The notes under the pieces are model-generated. The model was given only the letters and a program-made list of their open reading frames with translations, was not told where the DNA came from and did not search any database. A program made the translations under genes and the position numbers. A stretch of DNA of 7,332 nucleotides, taken from assembly GCF_902491285.1 (NCBI RefSeq), contig NZ_CABUHK010000137.1, forward strand, positions 1-7,332, read 5' to 3'. The DNA comes from an uncultured Bacteroides sp. GTDB lineage: Bacteria; Bacteroidota; Bacteroidia; Bacteroidales; Bacteroidaceae. Of this stretch, positions 1-5,417 are shown one piece after another (the stretch's first letter is position 1; every line of letters starts with the position of its first letter).

Positions 1-230
1 CGTCTCATATCATGCTCACCAAAAAGGGTCGGATAATCTTCTTCCATATTCTTATGAATAAACATGAGAATCGTTTCGCGAAGCCAACGTGACTTATTTG
101 TTATCTTGTATTTTTCAAGATAACGGTCCACAATCAGTTGCTCTTCATCGCTCAACAAAATGCTCATCCGCCGTTCTCTTTTAGTACACTCGACGTGCAT
201 TTTCAGGCATTTCTTACTCCTTTTTCTCAT
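1..230 (-). CDS. Small ribbon-helix-helix-like protein, partial (runs off left edge)
   Basis: The reverse strand is open from an ATG at 230 to the window edge, giving 76 codons with no stop. The protein starts MRKRSKKCLK and has a very basic first 21 residues. From about residue 22 a segment (MSILLSDEEQ, then two predicted helices containing KSRWLRETI) resembles the strand-helix-helix pattern of ribbon-helix-helix DNA-binding proteins. The segment after it (NMEEDYPTLFGEHD) is acidic. A TTTG / TAATTTTG promoter pair lies directly upstream, which supports a real gene. Start choice is uncertain. The ATG at 230 would lie almost at the transcription start, while in-frame ATGs at 200 and 167 are alternatives, the last beginning exactly at the domain. 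DNA binding is inferred from the pattern only, and I do not recognise a named family. It is divergent from the yraN-like gene and could regulate itself or that gene, but nothing here proves this. Confidence 0.7.
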   Translation of the reverse strand, partial: MRKRSKKCLKMHVECTKRERRMSILLSDEEQLIVDRYLEKYKITNKSRWLRETILMFIHKNMEEDYPTLFGEHDMR

Positions 231-238
231 ATCTTCTG

Positions 239-268
239 CAAAATTACTTTTACTTCTGTAAATTCAAA
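239..268 (-). promoter_or_regulatory. Bacteroides-type promoter for the leftward small gene
   Basis: Read on the minus strand, TTTG (268-265) is followed 18 bp later by TAATTTTG (246-239). This fits the Bacteroides -33 TTTG and -7 TAnnTTTG consensus. It is one of the most complete promoter matches in the window. Transcription would start near 232, only a few bases before the ATG at 230. Confidence 0.65.
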
Positions 269-280
269 GAATAAAAGCAG

Positions 281-288
281 TAAATTTG
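281..288 (+). promoter_or_regulatory. -7 box of the yraN-like gene
   Basis: TAAATTTG matches TAnnTTTG and is followed by C, as is usual in this group. The -33 element is weak: only TTCTG at 254-258 is near the expected place. The TTG at 286, which could be read as an upstream start codon, is part of this box, so the real start is the ATG at 298. The predicted transcription start is then only a few bases before the ATG. Confidence 0.6.
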
Positions 289-297
289 CAAAAAAAG

Positions 298-663
298 ATG
301 GCTAAACATAACGAATTGGGTAAAGCCGGAGAAGATGCCGCAGTAGCCTATCTCGAACAGCAGGGCTATATCATCCGTGACCGGAATTGGAGAAAGGGAC
401 ATTTCGAATTGGATATTGTGGCTGCAAGCGACTGTGAATTGATTGTAGTAGAGGTGAAGACCCGCAGCAACACTCAGTTTGCGGAACCGGAAGACGCCGT
501 TGATTTACCCAAGATAAGACGTACAGTGCGTGCCGCAGATACGTACATGAAACTATTCCAGATTGACGTCCCCGTACGTTTCGATATTGTCACTGTAGTA
601 GGTGGGAACGGAGATTTCAAGATTGAGCATATGAAGGAAGCGTTTTATCCACCTTTATTTTAA
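298..663 (+). CDS. yraN: YraN/UPF0102 family protein (predicted endonuclease fold)
   Basis: This 121-residue protein has the usual length for UPF0102/YraN. The N-terminus has the family pattern G-KAGED-A-YLEQQGY (residues 8-24). The restriction-endonuclease-like core is visible as FELDIVA (36-42, carrying E37 and D39) followed by VEVKTR (51-56, carrying E52 and K54). Together these form the E...D...ExK arrangement of PD-(D/E)XK folds. A KIRR motif (72-75) and a terminal IEHMKEAF (109-116) complete the family picture. In the family as a whole the exact cellular role is unsettled; a nuclease or DNA-processing role is inferred from the fold. The ATG at 298 is chosen because the in-frame TTG at 286 lies inside the -7 box. 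The next gene begins 55 bp downstream and has its own box, so co-transcription is possible but not required. Confidence 0.9.
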   Translation: MAKHNELGKAGEDAAVAYLEQQGYIIRDRNWRKGHFELDIVAASDCELIVVEVKTRSNTQFAEPEDAVDLPKIRRTVRAADTYMKLFQIDVPVRFDIVTVVGGNGDFKIEHMKEAFYPPLF

Positions 664-668
664 GGTTT

Positions 669-696
669 GCCACAGAGAATGCAGAGTCATACAGAA
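669..696 (+). repeat. Degenerate intergenic CAGA-phased direct repeat
   Basis: Within the 55-bp gap, CAGA occurs at 673, 682 and 692, with spacings of 9 and 10 bases (CCACAGAGAATGCAGAGTC, then ATACAGAA). The phase and sequence resemble the CCACAGATTACACAGATTAACACAGA-like strings that I recall as common between genes in Bacteroidetes and other phyla. The copy is imperfect and short, and its function is unknown. Confidence 0.4.
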
Positions 697-703
697 TTTA
701 TTA

Positions 704-711
704 TAGATTTG
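704..711 (+). promoter_or_regulatory. -7 box of the MmcQ/YjbR gene
   Basis: TAGATTTG matches TAnnTTTG and ends 7 bases before the ATG at 719. No clear -33 TTTG is seen at the expected distance. If used, the transcript would begin at or next to the start codon. Confidence 0.4.
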
Positions 712-718
712 ATTTATT

Positions 719-1075
719 ATGAACGTAGAAACTGTTAGAGAATACTGCCTGAGCAAGAAGGGGGCCACTGAATCTTTTCCCTTTGATGAGGTATCCCTAG
801 TTATAAAAGTGATGAACAAGATGTTTGCCCTTATTGATTTGGAAGAAGCAAATCACATCGCGTTGAAATGTGATCCGGAAAAAGCGATTGAACTGCGTGA
901 ACATTATTCCGGAATTGAAGGAGCTTATCATTTCAACAAGAAGTATTGGAATGGTGTCCGCTTCGACAGTGATGTAGACGACAAACTTATGAAAGAGCTC
1001 ATAGACCACTCTTATGATGAAGTAATCAAGAAGTTTACTAAAAAGCTACGTGCAGAATATGATGCTCTCCCCTGA
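719..1075 (+). CDS. MmcQ/YjbR family protein
   Basis: This 118-residue protein matches the full length of the YjbR/MmcQ family. Recognisable blocks in order are KKGATESFPFDE (13-24), VIKVMNKMFAL (28-38), ALKCDPEKA (48-56), a YHFNKKYWNGV block (70-80) and the C-terminal IDHSYDEVIKKF (94-105). These follow the family pattern G-x-E-s-F-P-F ... K-v-x-x-K-m-F-a-l ... l-K-c-x-P-e ... y-H-m-n-K-x-h-W. Known structures of this family have a CyaY-like alpha/beta fold and have been suggested to bind DNA, but no firm biochemical role is established. It is a soluble cytoplasmic protein with no signal peptide. Its last codons overlap the start of birA, so the two are very likely translated from one transcript. 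No functional link between the two products is known to me. Confidence 0.9.
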   Translation: MNVETVREYCLSKKGATESFPFDEVSLVIKVMNKMFALIDLEEANHIALKCDPEKAIELREHYSGIEGAYHFNKKYWNGVRFDSDVDDKLMKELIDHSYDEVIKKFTKKLRAEYDALP

Positions 1076-1817
1076 ATTATTTCCGGTTCCATTGATTCAT
1101 ATCAGTGAAACGAGTTCTACCAACAACTATCTGCAAACTTTTTGCGCCAAAGAAAAAGCCGGAGAGTTTACGACCGTAGTCGCCGACTTCCAAACTTCCG
1201 GACGGGGGCAGCGTGGAAATTCGTGGGAATCGGAGCCTTATAAGAATCTCCTTTTCAGCTTTGTGTTTTTTCCTGAATTTCTGGAAGCACGCCGCCAGTT
1301 TCTTATTTCCCAAATCGTGTCTTTAGCTATTAAAGAAGAGTTGGAGACTTATACCGCTGATATTTCTATCAAATGGCCGAATGATATTTACTGGAAAGAG
1401 AAAAAGATATGTGGCATATTGATAGAAAACGACCTGATGGGGCGCAATATCAGTCAGAGCATTGCAGGTATCGGAATCAATATTAATCAGGAAGTGTTTC
1501 ACAGCCCGGCTCCTAACCCTGTTTCGCTCTATCAAATCACAGGAAAACAATATGATATTTTTGAGATATTGAAGAATATAATGCTGCGCGTCCAGTCTTA
1601 TTATTGCCGGCTTAAAAAGGATGACACATCATCAATCGCTATTCACTATGAAAAGTCACTTTTCAGAAAGGAAGGGATGCATCGGTACAAAGACGCTGAC
1701 GGAGAGTTCCTTGCACGGATTGTATGTGTAGAGCCCGAAGGCAGATTGATTCTGGAAGATGAAATGCAGACGAAAAGAGGCTATATGTTTAAAGAAGTGG
1801 AATATTTATTGAGATAA
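1059..1817 (+). CDS. birA: Biotin--[acetyl-CoA-carboxylase] ligase (BirA/BPL, no repressor domain)
   Basis: The enzyme attaches biotin through biotinyl-5'-AMP to the lysine of biotin carboxyl carrier proteins in the cytoplasm. The 252 residues carry the catalytic signatures in order: SETSSTNNYL (16-25), the biotinyl-AMP loop SGRGQRGNSW (47-56), KWPNDIYW (105-112), the KKICGILIE stretch with its biotin-contacting lysine (115-123), and GIGININ (137-143). The C-terminal part (about 205-252) fits the small SH3-like domain. There is no N-terminal winged helix, so this is the monofunctional class I type that cannot act as the biotin-operon repressor in the E. coli manner. The start is ambiguous between GTG at 1050 and tandem ATGs at 1059 and 1062. 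I took the first ATG, giving a 17-base overlap with the MmcQ gene, consistent with translational coupling. No terminator is visible in the short gap after the stop. Confidence 0.95.
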   Translation: MMLSPELFPVPLIHISETSSTNNYLQTFCAKEKAGEFTTVVADFQTSGRGQRGNSWESEPYKNLLFSFVFFPEFLEARRQFLISQIVSLAIKEELETYTADISIKWPNDIYWKEKKICGILIENDLMGRNISQSIAGIGININQEVFHSPAPNPVSLYQITGKQYDIFEILKNIMLRVQSYYCRLKKDDTSSIAIHYEKSLFRKEGMHRYKDADGEFLARIVCVEPEGRLILEDEMQTKRGYMFKEVEYLLR

Positions 1818-1842
1818 GTAATCTACGAACTGATTAAAACAT

Positions 1843-1850
1843 TATCTTTG
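1843..1850 (+). promoter_or_regulatory. -7 box of the metalloprotease lipoprotein gene
   Basis: TATCTTTG matches TAnnTTTG. Its last three bases form the TTG at 1848 that could be misread as a start codon. Transcription from it would start near 1857 and leave a leader of about 25-30 bases before the ATG at 1884. No good -33 TTTG is seen. Confidence 0.5.
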
Positions 1851-1883
1851 ACACCGATGTTTTATATAAAAACTATCTCATTT

Positions 1884-3203
1884 ATGAAAACAAGATTAAT
1901 ATTCCTGCTTCCATTATTATGGGTGCTAACAGGTTGCAGTGATTCGGAATCCTCAGACACAGCCACCTTAAAAGTTTCGGAAACCTCATTCAAAAACATA
2001 AGTGCGAATGGAGAAACGATAACAGTAAATATTCAAAGTAATCATAAGTGGAACATCAGCAGTAACAACTCGTGGTGTACTACCGATATTACATCTGGAG
2101 AAAATAATGGTAAGATAAGAATAGAAGTTAATAAAAACAGTGAAGCATATGCTCGCGCAGCAACGATTACAGTTGAAACTGATGGCCAACAAGAAAAGGT
2201 GTCAGTCATACAGAATGGAAAGCAACTTTCTGTTGAAGAAATAGAAAATCATCACTATAAAATACCAGTGGTATTTCAAGTTCTTTATAAAGATCCCAAT
2301 AACACAACACAAAACATGAGAGCCAGTAGAGCTTCTGATCTAATTGTTGCATGTAACAAATACTATCAAAACTTACTAGAAAGTGCAAGCGTTGATATGA
2401 ATCTTGAGTTCGTTCTTGCAACTAGAGACCCTGAAGGCAACATACTACAGGAAGCTGGAATCAATCGAACGCAAATTAATGAAGCAACAATGGATTGTGA
2501 AAAGTTTATGGAGAATAAAGACAATCTAAAATATCTTTGGGATACTGACAGATATATCAATATCATGTTGTACACATTCAGCAACGAAAACATATTAGGT
2601 ATCTCGCATTTACCCTATACAATCGCTCCAGACAAACTTGATGGACTCAATCAGCTAGACTTCCTGCCAGAACATTCCAACTTAACATATCCTCACTGCG
2701 TATCTATTAATAATAAGTATATCTATTCATCTGCCAGTATAGAAAACAGAACGTATAATTCTGTAGATGTAATCCCAACTATCGCCCATGAATTAGGACA
2801 TTATCTTGGTTTATTCCATGCTTTTTCTGAACCAGAAAATAAAGAAACAGGTATTAATACATGCATAGACAGTGACTATTGTGATGATACTCCAACGTAT
2901 GACAGAGATGCATACATCACTTGGATGTCAGACTATATAATCTCAAAAAATGGAATAACCAATATGTCGCAGAGTGAGTTTAATAAATTATTTGAAAGAC
3001 TAGATTGTGTGAGTGAAACGGTCTCAATTCCCAACAACATTATGGACTATGATATTTCATGGTTAAATCGTTTTACTAATGACCAAAGAAATAGGGTTAG
3101 ACATATGTTGGCTCGAGGTGTACTAATTCCGGGGCCTAAAGAGACTAGAGTAAGCACAAGAGCAACAGGGCCACAGAATTTCCCAATGAGAATGATTAAA
3201 TAG
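1884..3203 (+). CDS. BACON-domain, M43-like zinc metalloprotease lipoprotein
   Basis: This 439-residue lipoprotein starts MKTRLIFLLPLLWVLTGC, a signal peptide with lipobox LTGC and lipidated Cys18. The acidic, serine-rich residues after it (SDSESSD) resemble the Bacteroides signal for surface display. Residues about 28-113 form one BACON domain: paired tryptophans at 56 and 64, then an N-x-x-x...RAATITV strand and a closing VIQNG. The protease part begins near 128 with IPVVFQVLY. It has the metzincin zinc site HELGHYLGLFH (302-312, Glu303 catalytic), a CDDTP motif (333-337) typical of M43/cytophagalysin-like enzymes, and a Met-turn in NIMDYD (Met387). All catalytic residues are present, so it should be active. 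It resembles the BF0631-type zinc-metalloprotease lipoproteins of gut Bacteroides. The substrate is unknown, with host or microbial surface proteins plausible. The gene is AT-richer than its neighbours and stands alone with its own promoter, suggesting an accessory or acquired gene. The ATG at 1884 is chosen because it gives an ideal signal peptide. Confidence 0.92.
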   Translation: MKTRLIFLLPLLWVLTGCSDSESSDTATLKVSETSFKNISANGETITVNIQSNHKWNISSNNSWCTTDITSGENNGKIRIEVNKNSEAYARAATITVETDGQQEKVSVIQNGKQLSVEEIENHHYKIPVVFQVLYKDPNNTTQNMRASRASDLIVACNKYYQNLLESASVDMNLEFVLATRDPEGNILQEAGINRTQINEATMDCEKFMENKDNLKYLWDTDRYINIMLYTFSNENILGISHLPYTIAPDKLDGLNQLDFLPEHSNLTYPHCVSINNKYIYSSASIENRTYNSVDVIPTIAHELGHYLGLFHAFSEPENKETGINTCIDSDYCDDTPTYDRDAYITWMSDYIISKNGITNMSQSEFNKLFERLDCVSETVSIPNNIMDYDISWLNRFTNDQRNRVRHMLARGVLIPGPKETRVSTRATGPQNFPMRMIK

Positions 3204-3222
3204 CAGGTAAAATATCATCAAA

Positions 3223-3259
3223 AGAAAGAGGTGAACCACCTAGCGCTTCACCTCTTTCT
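3223..3259. terminator. Bidirectional hairpin terminator between convergent genes
   Basis: AGAAAGAGGTGAA (3223-3235) and TTCACCTCTTTCT (3247-3259) are perfect 13-base inverted arms around an 11-base loop. On the minus strand the hairpin runs into a T-rich tract (TTTCTTTTGATG), as expected of an intrinsic terminator for the TPR gene. On the plus strand it is followed by CTATTCTC, a weaker tract, for the protease gene. The right arm lies inside the last codons of the TPR gene. Confidence 0.8.
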
Positions 3260-3923
3260 CTATTCTCAATATCTTGTCCAATGTCTTTTGGGCTTCTGTC
3301 GACGGAAACCTTAGAACAACCTTCTGCAAAGAGCTCCGTGCTCTTTCATATCCTGTAGAAAACACTTTCGATAGTCCATCCCGATAGCGGGCATATTGCA
3401 TTTTCGTTGGTGATGATATTTTCTTATAGTCGGCTTCCAATTGCTTCTTCTCCCGCTCAGCCATCAAATAATAGTAATTGCCTAAGAAGATGTTAGCCGC
3501 CAGATTATCTGCATCCAGTTGCAATATCTTTTCATACATATGCAGAGCATCCTTTTCCTGTCCACGGTATACCTGCATCTCCGCACATGATTCAAGATAA
3601 TCTACATTATTGGGAGCCTTTTGAAGCAACTCTTTATAAAACAGATAGGCCTTGTCATAATTCCGATTCTTTTTATAAGCAACCGCCAGTTCATTAGCCA
3701 ACTTCACACTCACTTCACTATTCTTGTCGACATTCGTCCAATAGTACATTTCCGTGCGGTCAATATTCAGACTGATTGTCTGTCGGAAATAGCTCACAGC
3801 CTGTCCATTCTGCCCGGCTTCGATAGCGGCAGACACTTTCTGCAACATCTCATCAACCGACTGTGCATTCAGCATCAGCGGCAATGAAAACAACGATAAA
3901 AAGAAGATAGTTAAGGCTCTCAT
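3240..3923 (-). CDS. Exported tetratricopeptide-repeat protein
   Basis: This 227-residue protein has a type I signal peptide (MRALTIFFLSLFSLPLMLNA) with probable cleavage before Gln21. It therefore probably acts in the periplasm or on the membrane face beyond the cytoplasm. TPR-like helix pairs are visible at about 75-106 (ANELAVAYKKNRNYDKAYLFYKEL spans most of one repeat) and 108-140 (CAEMQVYRGQEKDALHMYEKI in the next). A less regular helical repeat follows at about 142-160, and a final one near 190-220. TPRs bind other proteins, so a scaffold or assembly role is likely, but no partner can be named. The open frame extends upstream to 4007, but only the ATG at 3923 gives a clean signal peptide, and the upstream part crosses this gene's own -7 box. 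It is divergent from the MATE gene and convergent with the protease gene. The stop codon lies inside the terminator hairpin. Confidence 0.85.
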   Translation of the reverse strand: MRALTIFFLSLFSLPLMLNAQSVDEMLQKVSAAIEAGQNGQAVSYFRQTISLNIDRTEMYYWTNVDKNSEVSVKLANELAVAYKKNRNYDKAYLFYKELLQKAPNNVDYLESCAEMQVYRGQEKDALHMYEKILQLDADNLAANIFLGNYYYLMAEREKKQLEADYKKISSPTKMQYARYRDGLSKVFSTGYERARSSLQKVVLRFPSTEAQKTLDKILRIEKEVKR

Positions 3924-3955
3924 AATCCAATATTTGCTATTTAGTTCGTGACACA

Positions 3956-3963
3956 CAAAGATA
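3956..3963 (-). promoter_or_regulatory. -7 box of the TPR protein gene
   Basis: Read on the minus strand, TATCTTTG (3963 to 3956) matches TAnnTTTG. Transcription would start near 3949, leaving a leader of roughly 25 bases before the ATG at 3923. No clear -33 TTTG is present upstream. Confidence 0.5.
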
Positions 3964-3983
3964 CAATAAAAAAATAAAAAATG

Positions 3984-3991
3984 TACCTTTG
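3984..3991 (+). promoter_or_regulatory. -7 box of the MATE transporter gene
   Basis: TACCTTTG followed by CGGCA matches TAnnTTTG. It predicts a start near 3998 and a leader of about 37 bases. It lies 20 bp from the oppositely oriented box of the TPR gene, so the two promoters share an AT-rich spacer. No clear -33 TTTG is visible. Confidence 0.55.
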
Positions 3992-4034
3992 CGGCATAAA
4001 AGAACAATCAATTTGATAAAAGTGTTTCTATAAA

Positions 4035-5360
4035 ATGATAGATAAAAAACAAACCTCTGAAAACAGACGAATATTACAGATTGCCATACCATCGATTATA
4101 TCCAATATAACCGTTCCGCTACTGGGACTTATTGATGTCACTATCGTAGGGCACCTTGGTTCTCCGGCCTATATCGGAGCCATTGCCGTAGGGGGAATGC
4201 TGTTCAATATCATCTACTGGATTTTCGGATTCCTGCGTATGGGGACGAGTGGCATGACTTCGCAGGCCTATGGTCAGCACGACCTTAATGAAATCACCCG
4301 GCTGCTGGTACGCTCCGTAGGTGTAGGATCAGTAATCGCCTTTTGCCTGCTGATACTCCAATACCCTATTCTGAGACTGGCATTTGCATTTATACAAACG
4401 ACACCGGAAGTCGAGCAACTGGCAACTACTTATTTCTACATCTGCATTTGGGGAGCCCCCGCCATATTAGGCCTTTATGGATTTGCCGGCTGGTTCATCG
4501 GAATGCAGAATTCACGCTTCCCGATGTACATCGCCATTACTCAAAATATCGTCAATATTGCAGTCAGCCTATGCCTTGTTTATCTACTGGATATGAAAGT
4601 GGCAGGAGTAGCCACAGGCACCCTTATCGCACAATATGCAGGTTTCATTATGGCAATACTGTTATACATACGCTATTATAGCAAACTCCGTAAACGAATT
4701 ATATGGAAAGAAATAGTACAGAAGCAAGCCATGTACCGTTTTTTCCAAGTGAACCGTGACATATTCTTCCGCACGCTCTGCCTTGTCATAGTCACCATGT
4801 TCTTCACTTCGGCCGGAGCGGCACAAGGCGAAGTCATTTTAGCAGTCAACACCTTGTTAATGCAGTTATTCACTCTTTTCTCCTATATCATGGACGGCTT
4901 TGCCTATGCGGGCGAAGCATTGTCAGGACGCTATATCGGTGCAAGAAACCAAACAGGCCTGCACAGCACGGTACGCCACCTATTTTATTGGGGATTCGGG
5001 CTTTCAATGGTATTCACCATTCTATATTCGGTCGGAGGAAAGGAATTCTTGGAATTACTGACTAATGACGTTTCGGTAATCAAAGCAGCGGATTCCTACT
5101 TTTATTGGGCACTCGCCATTCCATTAGCCGGTTTTTCCGCCTTCTTGTGGGACGGGGTCTTTATCGGTGCCACTGCTACCCGCCAGATGCTTTACTCTAT
5201 GCTAGTTGCTTCCGCCAGTTTCTTCGGGGTATATTATGCATTTCATTCCCTTTTGGGAAATCATGCCTTATGGCTGGCGTTTCTTGTTTATCTTTCATTA
5301 AGAGGAATCGTACAAACTTTCCTGGGAAGGCAAATCATGAAAAAAGTAATCGTATCCTAA
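4035..5360 (+). CDS. MATE family efflux transporter (DinF-like)
   Basis: This 441-residue integral inner-membrane protein has about 12 hydrophobic segments, the expected size for MATE antiporters, which export drugs or metabolites in exchange for Na+ or H+. The first segment carries PLLGLIDVTIVGHLG (28-42), the usual MATE TM1 pattern with an aspartate (Asp34) of the type implicated in cation coupling. It is followed by FLRMGTSGMTSQAYG (66-80), a hallmark of the DinF-type branch. The second half repeats the fold, with a MDGFAYAGEALSGRYIGA region (about 287-304) corresponding to the first-half motif. The substrate cannot be read from sequence. The stop is followed 57 bp later by pyrH, which has its own -7 box, and no terminator is obvious in between, so read-through into pyrH is possible. 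Confidence 0.93.
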   Translation: MIDKKQTSENRRILQIAIPSIISNITVPLLGLIDVTIVGHLGSPAYIGAIAVGGMLFNIIYWIFGFLRMGTSGMTSQAYGQHDLNEITRLLVRSVGVGSVIAFCLLILQYPILRLAFAFIQTTPEVEQLATTYFYICIWGAPAILGLYGFAGWFIGMQNSRFPMYIAITQNIVNIAVSLCLVYLLDMKVAGVATGTLIAQYAGFIMAILLYIRYYSKLRKRIIWKEIVQKQAMYRFFQVNRDIFFRTLCLVIVTMFFTSAGAAQGEVILAVNTLLMQLFTLFSYIMDGFAYAGEALSGRYIGARNQTGLHSTVRHLFYWGFGLSMVFTILYSVGGKEFLELLTNDVSVIKAADSYFYWALAIPLAGFSAFLWDGVFIGATATRQMLYSMLVASASFFGVYYAFHSLLGNHALWLAFLVYLSLRGIVQTFLGRQIMKKVIVS

Positions 5361-5384
5361 TAAGGCTATCTGACAAATTATCTC

Positions 5385-5392
5385 TATATTTG
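5385..5392 (+). promoter_or_regulatory. -7 box of pyrH
   Basis: TATATTTG followed by CGGCA matches TAnnTTTG. It places the transcription start near 5399, about 19 bases before the ATG at 5418. It shares TTTGCGGCA with the MATE promoter. No clear -33 TTTG is present. Confidence 0.55.
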
Positions 5393-5417
5393 CGGCAAAC
5401 TATAAAAAGCAAAAGAT

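Noticed and set aside
286..297. N-terminal extension of the yraN-like protein from TTG
   Set aside because: The TTG is the end of the -7 box TAAATTTG, and the extension (MQKK) is not part of the family pattern.
1077..1313. Reverse-strand open frame inside birA
   Set aside because: It overlaps the conserved catalytic region of birA on the opposite strand, with no domain of its own.
1848..1883. N-terminal extension of the protease lipoprotein from TTG
   Set aside because: The TTG is the end of TATCTTTG, and the extension would put extra residues before a perfect lipoprotein signal peptide.
3924..4007. N-terminal extension of the TPR protein
   Set aside because: It would run through the divergent promoter region and place a poor hydrophobic stretch before a clean signal peptide.
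4343..4681. 112-codon open frame inside the MATE gene
   Set aside because: It lies wholly within a clear transporter gene in another frame and has no family pattern.
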